Below are positions 11,566 to 24,492 of a stretch of DNA of 64,000 nt, in pieces. The stretch spans positions 394,399 to 458,398 of the forward strand of contig NW_019775813.1 of NCBI RefSeq assembly GCF_001039355.2, written 5' to 3'. A model generated the notes under the pieces. That model made no database searches. It had not been told where the DNA came from and worked only from the letters and a program-made list of their open reading frames with translations. The DNA comes from Lingula anatina (lineage: Eukaryota; Brachiopoda; Lingulata; Lingulida; Lingulidae). The first letter of the stretch is position 1. Every line of letters begins with the position of its first letter. The position numbers were made by a program, and so were the translations under genes.

Positions 11566-14500
11566 TTATAGCTCATTATCATCTCTGTCTGTTGAACTCA
11601 ATCTCAAAGTCCTTTGTTCTGTTTCTTGCAAGGTTTCTGTGTCATCTTGAAGGTCTTCAATGTCCATGTTGCCTAGGTCAATGCGGGCTGTTTCATCCTG
11701 GTCTCTATACGATACTTGGATATCTCCAGGTTCGGCACAAGACGTGCTCTCCCCCTAAAAGAGAAAGTATTGATTTTGATCATTTTCAAGAGTATAGCAG
11801 TGAATTCTGCCCCTCTATGAACCAGTATTCTTTTAAAAAACTCATCAAAACAAGCGTGAATATGCAGCCCTTTTTAGATGTCGACTTCGGTCAAAGTCTG
11901 CAAAAGAAAATGTTGACGAATAGTGAAAGTCTATAACTGTCTTTATCTAGTATATGATCCAACACGTGAATGCTTATTCAAACTGTAAAATTGACTGTCA
12001 GTTTATAAACATTACTTGATCCTGATAGCTGTCCCCTTTGTGACCTACCGACTGACAGTTTTGTCATGTTTGAACACACACAAAACCTTGCATATCATTC
12101 ACTGCATCCCACCTACCCTGTGTCTCTCCTCCATGTTGGCATACTTTCCGACCTTCTTGTAAAGTCCAGGCAGCTTCCATTTATTTCTATACATGAAAAC
12201 TGCACCAATGACAGTCAGTACCACAATAATGGCAGACACCACACCAATGGTGATTTGACGTCGCGTGATTGTGGCCCAAAGTTCATGGAAACATGCAAAA
12301 TCTTCCCACTTCACACTCAATATGTGGTCACCTGCCAGATGGGGTGGTGCAGCACATCTGGAATTTTTGAAAATTTCAAAAATTTTATTTGTAAAAAAGG
12401 AAGATGTTGTCTGGAAAAACTTTGCCCTGAGTTTCAGTTCCCTTACTTGGCATGTTATTTTAATTTTTAAAATCTCCCCATATGCACACCTATGGAAATG
12501 GAATATGAAGAAGATGGCAGGCATTAAGCCTGTAACTCAGGCTGGATATAATATATCATGCATAAAAAATTTACATCTACCACTCAAACATTACTCTAAA
12601 CCTGGCAAGCCTTGTTTAAAAAAGTACCGCAGTCAAGGGGTTTTTCTATCCCCATACTTAATATCTATTATCTATGCAAATTCAGGTTTTTCTTATTAAT
12701 TCTCAGTTCAGCAATTTGATAAATTCATACTAATATTGTGAGTATTAACTATGTTAGGGGCCTAGTTATTTACAAAAAAAAAAAAAAAAAAAAAAAAAAA
12801 GCCTGTACATCTGTATACAAAAATAATCAGTCTGCATTTAAAACAAAGATCCAGTTTCAAAAGAACTTAACATCTAAAACTGGTCTAACCTTTCATATCA
12901 TAATTCTTTGACTGGAGATAAATCAATACAGTGGTCTTTGTAAGAGTTATATAGCACCCATTTTGAAGAAAGAAAGGAAAGGGCATCAAAATATTTTACA
13001 CCAATACCATCATTACTGATAAAGAAGTGGACCATTATAAATTCATCCTAAACTGAGCAGATGAAAATAGTTTGGTCTAAAAGCTAAGAGCAGCCTTGGG
13101 TCTTATGTCTGTATGTAATACTGTCCCCAGAGCGGGATATCGTTACGGCAGTGGATTCCAAACTTACATCAGAGACTCATTGTGTGGCTCAATAACCTCT
13201 ACTCTCAGCATCCAGCGAAGATTGCAATCACACCTCCACGGATTGTCTCTCAGGTCGGCATACTGCAGCTGTTGCCATGGCAACAAAAATTCACTGACAG
13301 ATTCCAGGGAGTTGTTGCGAAGGGAAACATGGCGGAGGGTTTGAAGGTGGCCAGGTTCCTCTTCTTCCTCTGCAACAACCTTGGTCAGTTTTGGATTATT
13401 TGAAATGGAAATGTTCACCAATGCTGTAAAATTGAGAGCAAATCAAAGAATTATTTAAGAGAAAGATGGTGCATGCTAACATTCATCATGGATTTATCAT
13501 AAATAATTGTCATATGACATCTACAAAAATGTCTGTAATGTAAATTCACAAATATTCATATATGTAACGTACTTTAACAAGACCTCACAGGTTGTACAAG
13601 GCCGGGGACTGTATAAAACAGCCAAGTTTTGAAATCAAATAATCTACCTCAAATAAAACTGGAATTTCTAATGTGTCATCATTAAGTGTAGAGAATATAA
13701 TCTATGAAACTGTCTTACTGGATTAATTTAAAATCAACACCAACCTGTGAAATTCAAGAAAGACTCAAGTGTAACCCTCTCCAAATTTGGGCAGTAGTTA
13801 AGGCTAAATGCTTTAAGGTGGGTCTGCACCCTCAACTGGAAGGAGTCCCTGTGAAGTTCCTTAAGGGGATTCCCACTGAAATCAAGGGAGGTCACATTGG
13901 CTCCCCCTAGGGCAGTAGGGAATTCCATGAAATTGTTGTATCCCAGATTCAAAGTCGCGACTGACAGCTTGTAGAATATCATTGGTGGAAATTGATCTGG
14001 ATTGGACGTCAGACGGTTGTGGGAGAGGCTCACCAGTTGCAAGTTTTTCAGATTGGTAAATAGTTCTCTGTCAAGCCGGTCAATTTGATTGTAGTCCAGG
14101 TAGAGGGTATTCAGGTTTTTGAGGGTAGAAAAGACACCCTGAAGCCTGTTCAACTTATTGTAACTCAAGTCCAAGACTTGTAACTGTTTGTTGTTCATTA
14201 TGGCGTCTACCTCTATCCTTGCAATCTTGTTGTGACTCAGGTTAAGGTGCTTCAATTGGTCAAAATTTATCAAAGCATTGTTATCACAGTGCATAATACG
14301 GTTCCAGCTTAAGTCCAACTGCTCCAGGTCCTTCAACAGCTCCCAGTCCAGCATCTTTTTGCTCAGCACAGTGATCATATTGCCACGCAACAGCAGCTCT
14401 TTAAGACTTGGCGTGCCTGCAAACACAGTTTGGGTACGAAAGGTATGCTGAGTGATCAAGTTGTAATTCAGGTCCAGATGTTCCAGAACTGGTGTGCGAT

Positions 14501-15159
14501 CAAAGCAACCTTCTTGGAAACGTGATATGTGGTTGTGGGACAAGAAAAGGTACAGAAGATTGGGATAGGGGAGACTGTTGTTTGAGATCTCTACTATAGA
14601 ATTATTGGAAGCGTCAAGCGATCGTATATTACCCAGTGTATTTGGTATCTGTTTAAAGTCGAGATTTGAACAAACAGGTTCATACTGGTTATTACATTGC
14701 ACGCCACAAATACTGCAGTTTGCGGGTGCTAAGGTGCTGGTTGTCATGACAGTAGTTGTGGTTCTCGGTGGTAAAGTTGGAGTGAGAAATCCTCTAGGCG
14801 TTTGGCTTGAGTCGTCTTTCACTGTTGAAGGTGCTGCTGCCGTGGTTGTAGAAGAATAATTTTGTGAAGCAGCTGATGGAATGGTGACTGACGTATTAAC
14901 AGTGCCTGTAGGTTTCAGTGTTGTTGGCGACATTGTTGTTGAAGATGTGGACACACTGCCTGTGTTGTTAGTCCTATTACTCTGGGAGTTCACTGTCCCT
15001 AACACAAGCACCATTATCAGGCATTTTAAGTCCCCCATAGTGAAAGGATAATTGTCTCGTCAATTTATGCAAAACTGTTTATAGATATCAATATCTCAGA
15101 ACTTGTCTTTCCTCTTGTTTGACTTTTTTCACTTTGTTGATTCCCCTTTGATCCAGTAT
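11566..15159 (-). CDS. LRR single-pass membrane protein, copy B, complete
   Basis: Coding exons: 15038-13745, 13423-13168, 12357-12117, 11754-11566; total 1980 nt, 659 residues. The exon holding the start runs to an acceptor at 15159, giving a 121-nt 5' UTR part. ATG at 15038 begins a signal peptide (MGDLKCLIMVLVLGTVNSQ), then a Ser/Thr-rich stalk to about residue 105. Next come a CxxC-type LRR N-cap, about a dozen LRRs (LxxLxLxxNxI pattern), an LRR C-cap with WRCDCNLRW, a hydrophobic helix at about 552-573 and a cytoplasmic tail of about 85 residues rich in D, E and T. No TIR, Ig or kinase domain is present. It is likely a cell-surface adhesion or recognition receptor; the ligand is unknown. 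The tail has no catalytic motif I recognise. Confidence 0.88.
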
Positions 15160-18100
15160 CTGCAAAATAAATAATCAATATATATTTTTAAAAAAGCAGC
15201 GATTATGCTGTATTGTGCAGGGATAGAAAAAGTCAATTTAATTTAGCAAAACAATAATGTGTCAATAAACATGTTAGTGTACATGACAATGCATATGATT
15301 GGCAACTAAAATCAAGCAAAAATAAACCTCATTCATTAGAGGTTATGAAAAGTTGTTATGATTATCTCTCTCTGAGCTACTTACAGACTGCACTCAACTT
15401 CACATTCAATATATTACAAATGGTAAATAAGACTTTGGGGGGGGGGGGGAGAGAAAGCATAAGACTGCATTCCCACATATTTTAGATTGATCTCCATGGG
15501 AGTCTCACTAGATTACTGTCAGCTTAGTCAGCTTAAATGTCTCTCCTGCCTACTAAAAGCTGTAAGGGGGTAATTAACTTACATGCACTTGGCTGACAGC
15601 AATTTAGCGTGAACCTCCAGGGAGTTATGTCGATCCAGATAGATCGTTCTAAATCTGTGGGAATGCAGTCCAACACCACCTCTTTGTGGTTAACCAGTGA
15701 TGGTGCCCTGGAGAACACTAAACATGAAGACAGATGGCACAGCTAATGTGTGGAGAGATAACAACTGACTAGCTAAACCAATAAAAGCTGATGAATGTTG
15801 TGATGTGTAGTACTAAGAAATAGTACAATAAATATATGCCTGCATGGGGTCAGGTGTGTGATCCATCTCAATTTTGTGCATATTTATGCTTGAAACAGTG
15901 TTAAATTGCAGTGTTGGGAAAAGATCAAGTTCTCAGAAAAGAGCCCATTTTTCCAGGTTGATTTTGGTCCCTTTGGTTGAATATTTTTTGGTAATACAGT
16001 CTTAATGGTACTGTCTGGAACTTTGGGCATTTTCTTTGCCAGTGTAGATTACCAACTACAGTAACTGTAATGTGGATTCGAGCAGAGTGTGTCTTAATGA
16101 AAATTAACATCAGTCAACATCAGTATCTCCCGCATTCTGGTCTACCCTTTACTGATCAAAATGCACAAAAAATCACTGCAAATGACCAGAAATCTTCATT
16201 TTATTTACGTTTGTGCCCCAGAAAGTGCTGTTTTCATTTGAGTGAAGTTCAATTTACATCATGAATAGATTATGGTGACTGGTGGCCAACAGGACAAATT
16301 GCTTTCTAATCCATAATTATAACAACTGGCACTTTCCAGACTTCACTGCATGATTACTCCATCCCTTTGAACAATGAACATTGCTGACTAACACAAAGCA
16401 GAAAGATGGCAATAAAAGAAATTTGCAATTAACAAAAAAAGAGGGCAGATGGGAGCTAATTATTAGACCACAATACCAGAGACAAAATCAATAATTTTTG
16501 GAAAACTGGATATTCAACGTGTATGATAAAAACAGAAGAAGAAGATTCCTTTTTTGATTTTGGAACTTAACTGACATAATATCACCTACTTGATATATGC
16601 ATCAGACATAGGACTCGATGTAATGTTTATTGTTTCTACACTGATGTTAAATCTAATTACAGAAGAAACCCCAGAAAGTGCAGTGCAGTAGGGAGAAGTA
16701 CTAGTAGTTAGTTTATTGATTCTGCTTTTCCAACCTCTGTTAGATAAAAATAAAAATTCAGGTAATGTAGTTTTTCTTACAAATCTTGTTTTCATATCCA
16801 AAGATTCAAGTCATGCACTGTATAGACACACGCAGAAGATAGCATCTTTACCCAGGTTTAAGCATGCTGCACATATAATATGTTGACAGCAACTGTCTCA
16901 TGACTCAAGAAAAGAATAATCGCCTGAGTTATACAACATACTCTTCATCACTGTCCTCAAACACACTGCAGGTCTCTTGTAGGTTTCTAGACCTGTTCTC
17001 TTTCAAGACTGATAATGATCTAGCTACACACAAGCTACCAATTACTAGTAAAGGAGTGATAACATTACTCTGTGTACACTAGCTGGTGCAGTTTAGATAG
17101 CTACCAGCAGGACAGAACCAGGCAGATGTAGTAATGTGGTGTGTGTGTGCATGTGTGCTCCTAAAGAATGAACTATCTACATTTTATCTGGCTGTACCAG
17201 GGCAAGCATGCTGCCTCTCCCCTTGAGACAGGGGGGGGGGAGAGGAGAGAGGGACATTGTGGACACAAAGTTGGCTTGTATGATTAGATATATCAGAAAA
17301 CATATCATACAGAAGCATTCTCTCTCTTTCTCTCTCAGGCTAAGTATCTCCTGTAGCTAAAACACAACCCCTGTGGCTTTTCTGACAGCAACTTATTAAT
17401 TCACATGACAGTCACCAAGTTTCATGTGGTCCTATTATCCAAACTACCGTGTATCATATCAAACCAAATATTAGCCATTATCAACAATAGTCACTGTTAA
17501 TTTACCTGCATAGTTTTTTCTGTACTAGGTCATGATATTGCAATTTCTTTGCCTTCATGTTATCCTGTCCAAATGGATTTTAATAAATTCAGAGATGAAC
17601 CAAATCTAGAAACTGAGGAGTGGACACTTTCCGGTCCCTTTCAGTAGCATTAATTACTAATTATTATCAATCATCTTTCTCACCTGTATGACTCATCGCC
17701 TTGGAATGAGACGGACAAGAAGTTACCTGTCGATCTTGCTATCTAAACAATTCAAACGTTAATATATACTACAAAATACCGTGTGTAGTAAAAAGTGATG
17801 CCTAGAAATCGTAACCTACATTTTAGTTAAGAAGAAAAGATGCTGACTTGCATCTGAGTAGCGGACAGGTAGAAGCTTTTCGTGACCTAATTTGCCAAGG
17901 ACGAAAAGTACATCGATTGCCCACCTGCCATACAGTTATCAATCGACGTAGAACGAACTAACAACACATTAAAGTCTTACTAAAAACAATTCCCGTGTAC
18001 ATTCTTAACATAAATGAGCATTTCGTCGCTCCAGTGACTAGTCATTGACCCTGTAATTCACCTAATAACTCGTTTTGTCGGTAACATAATACCTGAACTA

Positions 18101-18304
18101 GAATTTAGTTAATCAAACAAAGTCTTGCAGAAAAAAACAATTAAACAAATTCACCGCCGTTACTTAATCTACTAAATCCCCCCTAAAAAGTTTAACTCAC
18201 CCCATATGCCACAGTAATATCCCATCAAGTTTAACAACGACATATGGACCAAAACTCTGGCTATATCACAAATATTCTACGGTTAACCACACCGTTACCT
18301 TACC
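15160..18304 (-). other. Probable 5' UTR intron of LRR copy B
   Basis: An acceptor (TTTTGCAG) lies just upstream of 15159. A good donor (CAAG|GTAAGG on the minus strand) lies at 18303-18298, preceded by a short possible leader exon at about 18304-18360. This would make a 3.1-kb intron in the 5' UTR. It contains a MITE (15463-15671) and no coding sequence I can support. The leader exon is inferred from the splice signal alone. Confidence 0.4.
15463..15671. mobile_element. MITE family A, copy 1
   Basis: The termini are inverted: GACTGCATTCCCACA at the left and TGTGGGAATGCAGTC at the right, each followed inward by a TTAGATCGATC-like stretch. The 209-bp body is closely matched at 39204-39419 and more weakly at 61088-61312. 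It has no coding capacity. Confidence 0.85.
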
Positions 18305-18518
18305 TTGTTATCACTTGCCTGCCTGTGCCATATTGAAATGAACGCAATAATATCTGACCCAATTACCAATGAAGCACGCGATAGCTGCGCCACCTGGGGA
18401 GTGCATGACGCATGCGCTTCAAATTAGTCAGTCCAGTGACGAAGTCAATGTACTAGTGAAGGTGTAGGCTTATTATTTAATTGAAATCGGAATTTTTTCT
18501 TCCGGTGATATCAGAAAA

Positions 18519-18565
<47 letters not shown>
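18519..18565. repeat. AAAT microsatellite
   Basis: AAAT run directly abutting the start of the GGGGCGGATCC-type element at 18566. Confidence 0.9.
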
Positions 18566-18833
18566 CAGGGGCGGATCCAGGATTTTTTAAATGGGGGGTC
18601 CGCGGACGCGAAGTCGACCACCCCCCCTTCTTGGCGTGGGGTCCGGGGCTCGCTGAAGGGACCGGGGGGAAAATGGCATTTTAGGTAAGACTTGGTATGG
18701 TTTAGAACTATATGTATGATTCAGCTAGTCAAAAGTCTAATTCCAAGAGGGGACCATGGGCATGATTTATATTGTATTTTTCAGAAATCGAAGGGAGTCA
18801 GGACCCTCCCTGACACCCCCATAAATCCGCCAC
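18566..18833. mobile_element. Short element with GGGGCGGATCCA terminus (family E), copy 1
   Basis: Begins CAGGGGCGGATCCAGGAT and ends with the rough inverse ATAAATCCGCCACT. Related starts occur at 56127 and 62939, and a weaker one near 18993. Non-coding and G-rich. Confidence 0.55.
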
Positions 18834-18841
18834 TATTTACC

Positions 18842-19938
18842 GTGCCACTTTACCGGGTTCTTACAGGTAATTCGTCCAGGGTGGGGGAGGGGCTACTCCC
18901 TTTAACTGGTCCCAAGGCACCCAAAAGCCATGGCAGCCATTTAGGTGACAATCTTACATAATATTCAAACATTAAAATTGACAGTCTCTCCAGGGGTGGA
19001 TAAAGGATTATTTGAATGGGGGTCCGATCTTTTAAGGAACGACAGGCCTCGAATTTGTTGTCAGAATCGACAATTCTAAACTATACTGGATTTTTATGCA
19101 AAAGGTGTTTTGCCCGTACCTACGAGAGCTTTCATACGTCATCTGGGATTTGAGCTCGTGACTTGCCGTTACCAAGGTTTGCTCATGGCTTGGTTATTAT
19201 CATTTTTTTTTTTTTTTTTGCATCCAAGCACGCTACCGCAGTTTTTACAAAATATTTAATACTGTTTTTAAATTTTCACAGATGTAGGGGAGCTAGATAT
19301 CGAAATTATAGTTTGTAAACAAAAGAGAGTAAAAAGGAACTTGGTTGAATTTGCAACCTGACAATACACGCCAGCGCGAGACGTTAATTTTTTAATTGCA
19401 GTTGTTCAAACTGTCTTTTCTTCCCGCTTTTGGTCTGTTGCAAATAAATAATATGGAAATTATATAATATTGATTTATTGACGACGCCATACAGTGTTAA
19501 AAAAGCAGGATGCACAAAAAACAATGGTGGTATTAAAGAACCTTTAGATTTAAATTCGTATGCTAGACATGCTCTTTCTTGTTTTTTCTGTAGCAAATTT
19601 ACTCATGATCATTCAGTCTTGTCTTCTCTATATATTGCATATTTCAATTATTTTTTTCTTTAATTTTACATTCAACAATTTGGACGATGCACTAATCACA
19701 AAAACTTAATAGATGTAATGTGTAAATATTGATAACTCCTATTTTGTAATGCAGTTGAACATTTCTCTCCCAAAAGACAGCAACTTGTGGATATATGAAA
19801 ACAGTAATTCTGCTCTATAAACAGTGTTTTAGTGGAACATTATTAGGTTGAAAATTATCATCTCTTTAAATTTTTTTATTTCAGTCTATAGCCCCTTCTC
19901 ACTTAATGTGAGTATGCGTCGTGGAAAGTTATCTGGCT
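18842..19938. other. Intergenic sequence
   Basis: Lies upstream of the LRR gene and downstream of the peptide gene. Contains a poly-T tract near 19203 and a degenerate second family E start near 18993. Reading frames here are short and show no family I recognise. Confidence 0.5.
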
Positions 19939-20902
19939 TTATTTGGCATCGTCTTCTTTGTTGTTATAAACGTCCGTCTCTCTGGCAAACAAATCTCTGA
20001 GGGCTTTATTGACCATATCGCGTTCATTGTCGGACAGCTGGTTTTGCTAAAAAAAGAAACGCGGAGAAGAATCCATATTGTGAATGCTGCCAGAGATACA
20101 ACCCTTAAAACCGACCAGTATTTTAGCAAGCAAATGTATAACTTCACGTAAGCATTGATCTCTAAAAAGTCCGTTACGTTGTGGAAATGAACACTGAAGA
20201 TTTGGAGAAATCAAAATGACAAACATTACGTTGACTGAGATGTTAATATAACACTTGACTTTTACTGCTACGCAATAATCTGTGGCCTGACGGAGCGTTT
20301 AATTTGGCAAAGCATGCATAGGTCATTGACCTACCTCGTCCTGCATCGGGCTGTCTCCTCTGTCCTGAAGCCCATAGCGTCTTCTTCCTAATATTCGTCT
20401 GAGGATGTAAGCTATGCACAAAGGATAAATGGAAGTTTTCAGTTAAAAATATCTTTTGGGTTATGAATGAAATGACAACAAATATGAAAATGAACATATC
20501 TTTGGAAAATTGATAAGTCTTATGTACCGTGAATATGTTATAAATACATTTGGAATATTTGGACTTAACAGTTGTAAAACAACACCGAAACTCGACATAT
20601 TGCAGAAGCCCATAAAGACGAGTATAGGCTACTGTTCAGACCGTAAATTCGTTTTAGAATTTTGGATGTAATGCTTTAAATGAAAGGAAACTATGAAGTT
20701 GACATAAGACGTAAATAGAAAGTCAAAATGCATTTCGCACTCATAAATATATATATATATATATATACTGCAAAAAGTTAATTACACGTTGAAACATTGG
20801 CACGAATAAATATGAGACAAAGAACATACCTTCAGAACCAGCGAACATTTCCACCAATAACATTGTAGCCAGCAAAACCGCAAAAATCGCAACCTTTCCC
20901 AT
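19939..20902 (-). CDS. Small secreted peptide precursor, 77 residues
   Basis: Three exons join in frame (234 nt): 20902-20830, 20387-20335 and 20046-19939 (stop TAA). Exon 1 encodes a clear signal peptide (MGKVAIFAVLLATMLLVEMF, then AGSEG). Exon 2 carries a basic cluster, GRRRYGLQDRGDSPMQDE, and exon 3 an amphipathic acidic/basic stretch containing MVNKALRDLFARETDVYNN. There are no cysteines, so it is not a disulfide toxin or defensin type. The RRR site just after the signal peptide would allow prohormone-convertase cleavage, so a neuropeptide or peptide hormone is possible, but I recognise no family. For exon 2, the acceptor at 20388 was chosen because the AG 17 bases upstream in the transcript gives an immediate stop. 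Exon 1 also occurs at 21094-21022 and 22779-22707. Confidence 0.65.
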
Positions 20903-20907
20903 GCTGN

Positions 20908-20959
<52 letters not shown>
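20908..20959. repeat. AT dinucleotide run
   Basis: Starts directly after the N at 20907. The matching place before copy a (20748-20767) has a shorter run. Confidence 0.9.
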
Positions 20960-20960
<1 letters not shown>

Positions 20961-21021
20961 TGCAAAAAGTTAATTACACGTTGAAACATTGGCACGAATA
21001 AATATGAGACAAAGAACATAC

Positions 21022-21094
21022 CTTCAGAACCAGCGAACATTTCCACCAATAACATTGTCGCCAGCAAAACCGCAAAAATCGCAACCTTTCCCAT
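21022..21094 (-). pseudogene. Duplicate exon 1 of the peptide precursor (copy b)
   Basis: Carries the same 73-nt signal-peptide exon and donor as 20902-20830, with one silent change. It has the full upstream promoter region but no exons 2-3 of its own before the next N at 20907. It is probably the other haplotype; if the assembly is right, it is an orphan or alternative first exon. Confidence 0.7.
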
Positions 21095-21187
21095 GCTGAA
21101 AACGTGCGTACTAAATGTAGATCAAATGTCGTTCAAACTTCGATTGTAGTCAGCTTTGGAATACACTCTTTTTGTGCAAAACTTGGC

Positions 21188-21193
21188 TTTATA
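21188..21193 (-). promoter_or_regulatory. TATA box of the peptide gene
   Basis: TATAAA on the minus strand (CATATAAAGCC), 94 bases upstream of ATG 21094. The same box is at 22873-22878 in the repeated block. Confidence 0.6.
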
Positions 21194-22588
21194 TGGGTTC
21201 TTGTGGTTATGGTTTATGATCACCCACCCATCAGACTACCTTATTTCGTTGACAAAATGATCGATAATTTTAAGCTTATGTAACTTCATTTTACCCATAC
21301 CCTCCCTTACCATTATCTTGAACGTTGTAGGCCTACGCAAAGAGGCGTCAATATATATCCAACCCTAACTAGTGATTTTCCACAGTAAAAGGGGGGTTAG
21401 CAGGGGGAGTTAACTTTCTACAATATGTCATTATGTGAAGTGTAACCGTCATATGCTAACAGGTGCCTTGCACGACTTGGAATTAGTGAAGGCGGAAACG
21501 AGCTACAGGTGGGGGGCAGCACTTTGCATGGAGAGAGAGCCAAACTATGTTAATGAAACTGAGGACGGGCACTATTGTTATCGTGATTTATTGTTTACAC
21601 ATTTCCAAACCCAACCCCTTGAAATTGCTGGCTACAGACCGGGAACCACAGCTATCTTTATCTATTTCTAGACAAAAGGTGAAATTGCAATACAATTATT
21701 TCTGATAGAAATGCAGACAGTTTCAGAGATAACGAAGGCAGAAACACAAACAAAAGTTATATGATTCATTTGAAGTTACATTTTTTACGTTTTAATGACA
21801 CATGATGATGTCACACAACCTATTTTAAAAAGGTAGCACGTGCAAACAGAAAGAGAAAATAAAGTGAAAGCACATCTTTACTAATGGAGTGACCATTTAC
21901 TCGCACTGGTGACACATTGCGTCGAACTAAAACGAAAGGAATTTTACGAGCGATTAACATCATGCTACATAGGTCCAGTCTAAAATATCTTAATTCCACT
22001 GGTAGTAAAATAAAAAATAACTGGAGAAATTGCGATGAATTTCGTTAAGACATAATTCGATTGCTTTGAGAACTTCGATCCGAAAACATGCTTTTGCCCC
22101 TGTAAATTTCATGAGTTTCATTTTGCCTCTACTTCTGTTAACTCGAAATGAAAGGTGTGGTCACAGTTTAGATATTATTCTATCTACCAAGCTGCGTTTG
22201 TTGATGAATTGATCTCCCAAAGTCCTCATTTTCAACATACATAATACATTTTACCATTACGCCAAATCTCCAAATCTCCAAATACTCTTGACGAGTTAAT
22301 AGTATGTTTACCCTTATCATTCCCAAGCCAGTGGTATTTTTTCTTTCCACGTATGTAATTATGCACTTGTTGCCGAAGAGAAAGTAAAATGACAGTAACT
22401 GAAGTCATCGTAACAGGACAGTCGGACTGGTACCAGCAGAACTTAAGTGATGACAGAAAGGGGTCGATGTCCGTCACGCTGTTAAAAGTTACGTAACGTG
22501 TCTTAAAAGAATTAGTTAAACCAAGGAGTCTGTTATAACTCCTTGGTTAAACTGGGGCCTGTTTCACAAAAGGAAGATTGTCCAAAAT

Positions 22589-22643
22589 CAGGCCTACCCA
22601 ACTACCAGACTCGGCACATAAGGATCCTGAATTAACCGGTATA
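22589..22643. mobile_element. MITE family B, truncated left end
   Basis: Matches the first 55 bases of 24257-24492 and stops at the N at 22644, so the rest was lost at the join. Confidence 0.8.
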
Positions 22644-22706
22644 NCTGCAAAAAGTTAATTACACGTTGAAACATTGGCACGAATAAATATGAGACAAAGA
22701 ACATAC

Positions 22707-22779
22707 CTTCAGAACCAGCGAACATTTCCACCAATAACATTGTAGCCAGCAAAACCGCAAAAATCGCAACCTTTCCCAT
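22707..22779 (-). pseudogene. Duplicate exon 1 of the peptide precursor (copy c)
   Basis: Third copy of the signal-peptide exon. It begins the block 22645-24250, which repeats 20960-22643 almost base for base. It lies 63 bases from the N at 22644, and no exons 2-3 follow it before the next block. Confidence 0.7.
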
Positions 22780-24256
22780 GCTGAAAACGTGCGTACTAAC
22801 TGTAGATCAAATGTCGTTCAAACTTCGATTGTAGTCAGCTTTGGAATACACTCTTTTTGTGCAAAACTTGGCTTTATATGGGTTCTTGTGGTTATGGTTT
22901 ATGATCACCCACCCATCAGACTACCTTATTTCGTTGACAAAATGATCGATAATTTTAAGCTTATGTAACTTCATTTTACCCATACCCTCCCTTACCATTA
23001 TCTTGAACGTTGTACGCAAAGAGGCGTCAACATATATCCAACCCTAACTAGTGATTTTCCACAGTAAAAGGGGGGTTAGCAGGGGGAGTTAACTTTCTAA
23101 CTTTCATTATGTGAAGTGTAACCGTCATATGCTAACAGGTGCCTTGCACGACTTGGAATTAGTGAAGGCGGAAACGAGCTACAGGTGGGGGGCAGCACTT
23201 TGCATGGAGAGAGAGCCAAACTATGTTAATGAAACTGAGGACGGGCACTATTGTTATCGTGATTTATTGTTTACACATTTCCAAACCCAACCCCTTGAAA
23301 TTGCTGGCTACAGACCGGGAACCACAGCTATCTTTATCTATTTCTAGACAAAAGGTGAAATTGCAATACAATTATTTCTGATAGAAATGCAGACAGTTTC
23401 AGAGATAACGAAGGCAGAAACACAAACAAAAGTTATATGATTCATTTGAAGTTACATTTTTTACGTTTTAATGACACATGATGATGTCACAGAACCTATT
23501 TTAAAAAGGTAGCACGTGCAAACAGAAAGAGAAAATAAAGTGAAAGCACATCTTTACTAATGGAGTGACCATTTACTCGCACTGGTGACACATTGCGTCG
23601 AACTAAAACGAAAGGAATTTTACGAGCGATTAACATCATGCTACATAGGTCCAGTCTAAAATATCTTAATTCCACTGGTAGTAAAATAAAAAATAACTGG
23701 AGAAATTGCGATGAATTTCGTTAAGACATAATTCGATTGCTTTGAGAACTTCGATCCGAAAACATGCTTTTGCCCCTGTAAATTTCATGAGTTTCATTTT
23801 GCCTCTACTTCTGTTAACTCGAAATGAAAGGTGTGGTCACAGTTTAGATATTATTCTATCTACCAAGCTGCGTTTGTTGATGAATTGATCTCCCAAAGTC
23901 CTCATTTTCAACATACATAATACATTTTACCATTACGCCAAATCTCCAAATACTCTTGACGAGTTAATAATATGTTTATCCTCACCATTCCCAAGCCAGT
24001 GGTATTTTTTCTTTCCACGTATGTAATTATGCACTTGTTGCTGAAGAGAAAGTAAAATGACAGTAACTGAAGTCATCGTAACAGGACAGTCGGACTGGTA
24101 CCAGCAGAACTTAAGTGATGACAGAAAGGGGTCGATGTCCGTCACGCTGTTAAAAGTTACGTAACGTGTCTTAAAAGAATTAGTTAAACCAAGGAGTCTG
24201 TTATAACTCCTTGGTTAAACTGGGGCCTGTTTCACAAAAGGAAGATTGTCCAAAAT

Positions 24257-24492
24257 CAGGCCTACCCAACTACCAGACTCGGCACATAAGGATCCTGAAT
24301 TAACCGGTATATCGGACCACACTACCCGTTTTCAAGGTGTGTGTCTGATCGCATTTCGGAGTATCAGTCAGAACACCGACAGGATGAGCCCACGGTCGTC
24401 CTACAAAATTTGTTCTGGGGTATGATACTCCGAAATGCGATCCGGTTAATTCAGGATCCTTATGTGCAGAGTCTGGTAGTTGGGTAGGCCTG
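24257..24492. mobile_element. MITE family B, copy 1
   Basis: 236 bp with long terminal inverted repeats of about 50 bp: CAGGCCTACCCAACTACCAG at the left and CTGGTAGTTGGGTAGGCCTG at the right, both running inward through GGATCCTGAATTAACCGG. A second inverted pair, around CGCATTTCGGAGTATCA, lies inside. Non-coding. Confidence 0.9.

Larger units (their letters stand above)
20960..24250. repeat. Two near-identical 1.6-1.7 kb direct repeats around the N at 22644
   Basis: 20960-22643 and 22645-24320 align almost without gaps, with small differences such as a 10-base unit near 22268 present once in the second block. Each carries peptide exon 1, its promoter and a 78-codon frame (21435-21671, 23111-23347) that I judge spurious. 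Confidence 0.85.

Noticed and set aside
20741-21094. 117-codon minus-strand frame with long IYIYIY stretch
   Set aside because: It reads through the donor of peptide exon 1, an AT repeat and an N. Only the 24-codon signal-peptide part is real.
21435-21671. 78-codon plus frame, exactly repeated at 23111-23347
   Set aside because: Its conservation is explained by the duplicated block as a whole, which is just as conserved outside the frame. No family or splice context supports it.
22514-22552. Small hairpin GTTAAACCAAGGAGT / ACTCCTTGGTTTAAC-like, also at about 24184, and another at 39856-39887
   Set aside because: Short perfect hairpins in AT-rich DNA without a U-run or gene context. I cannot give them a function.
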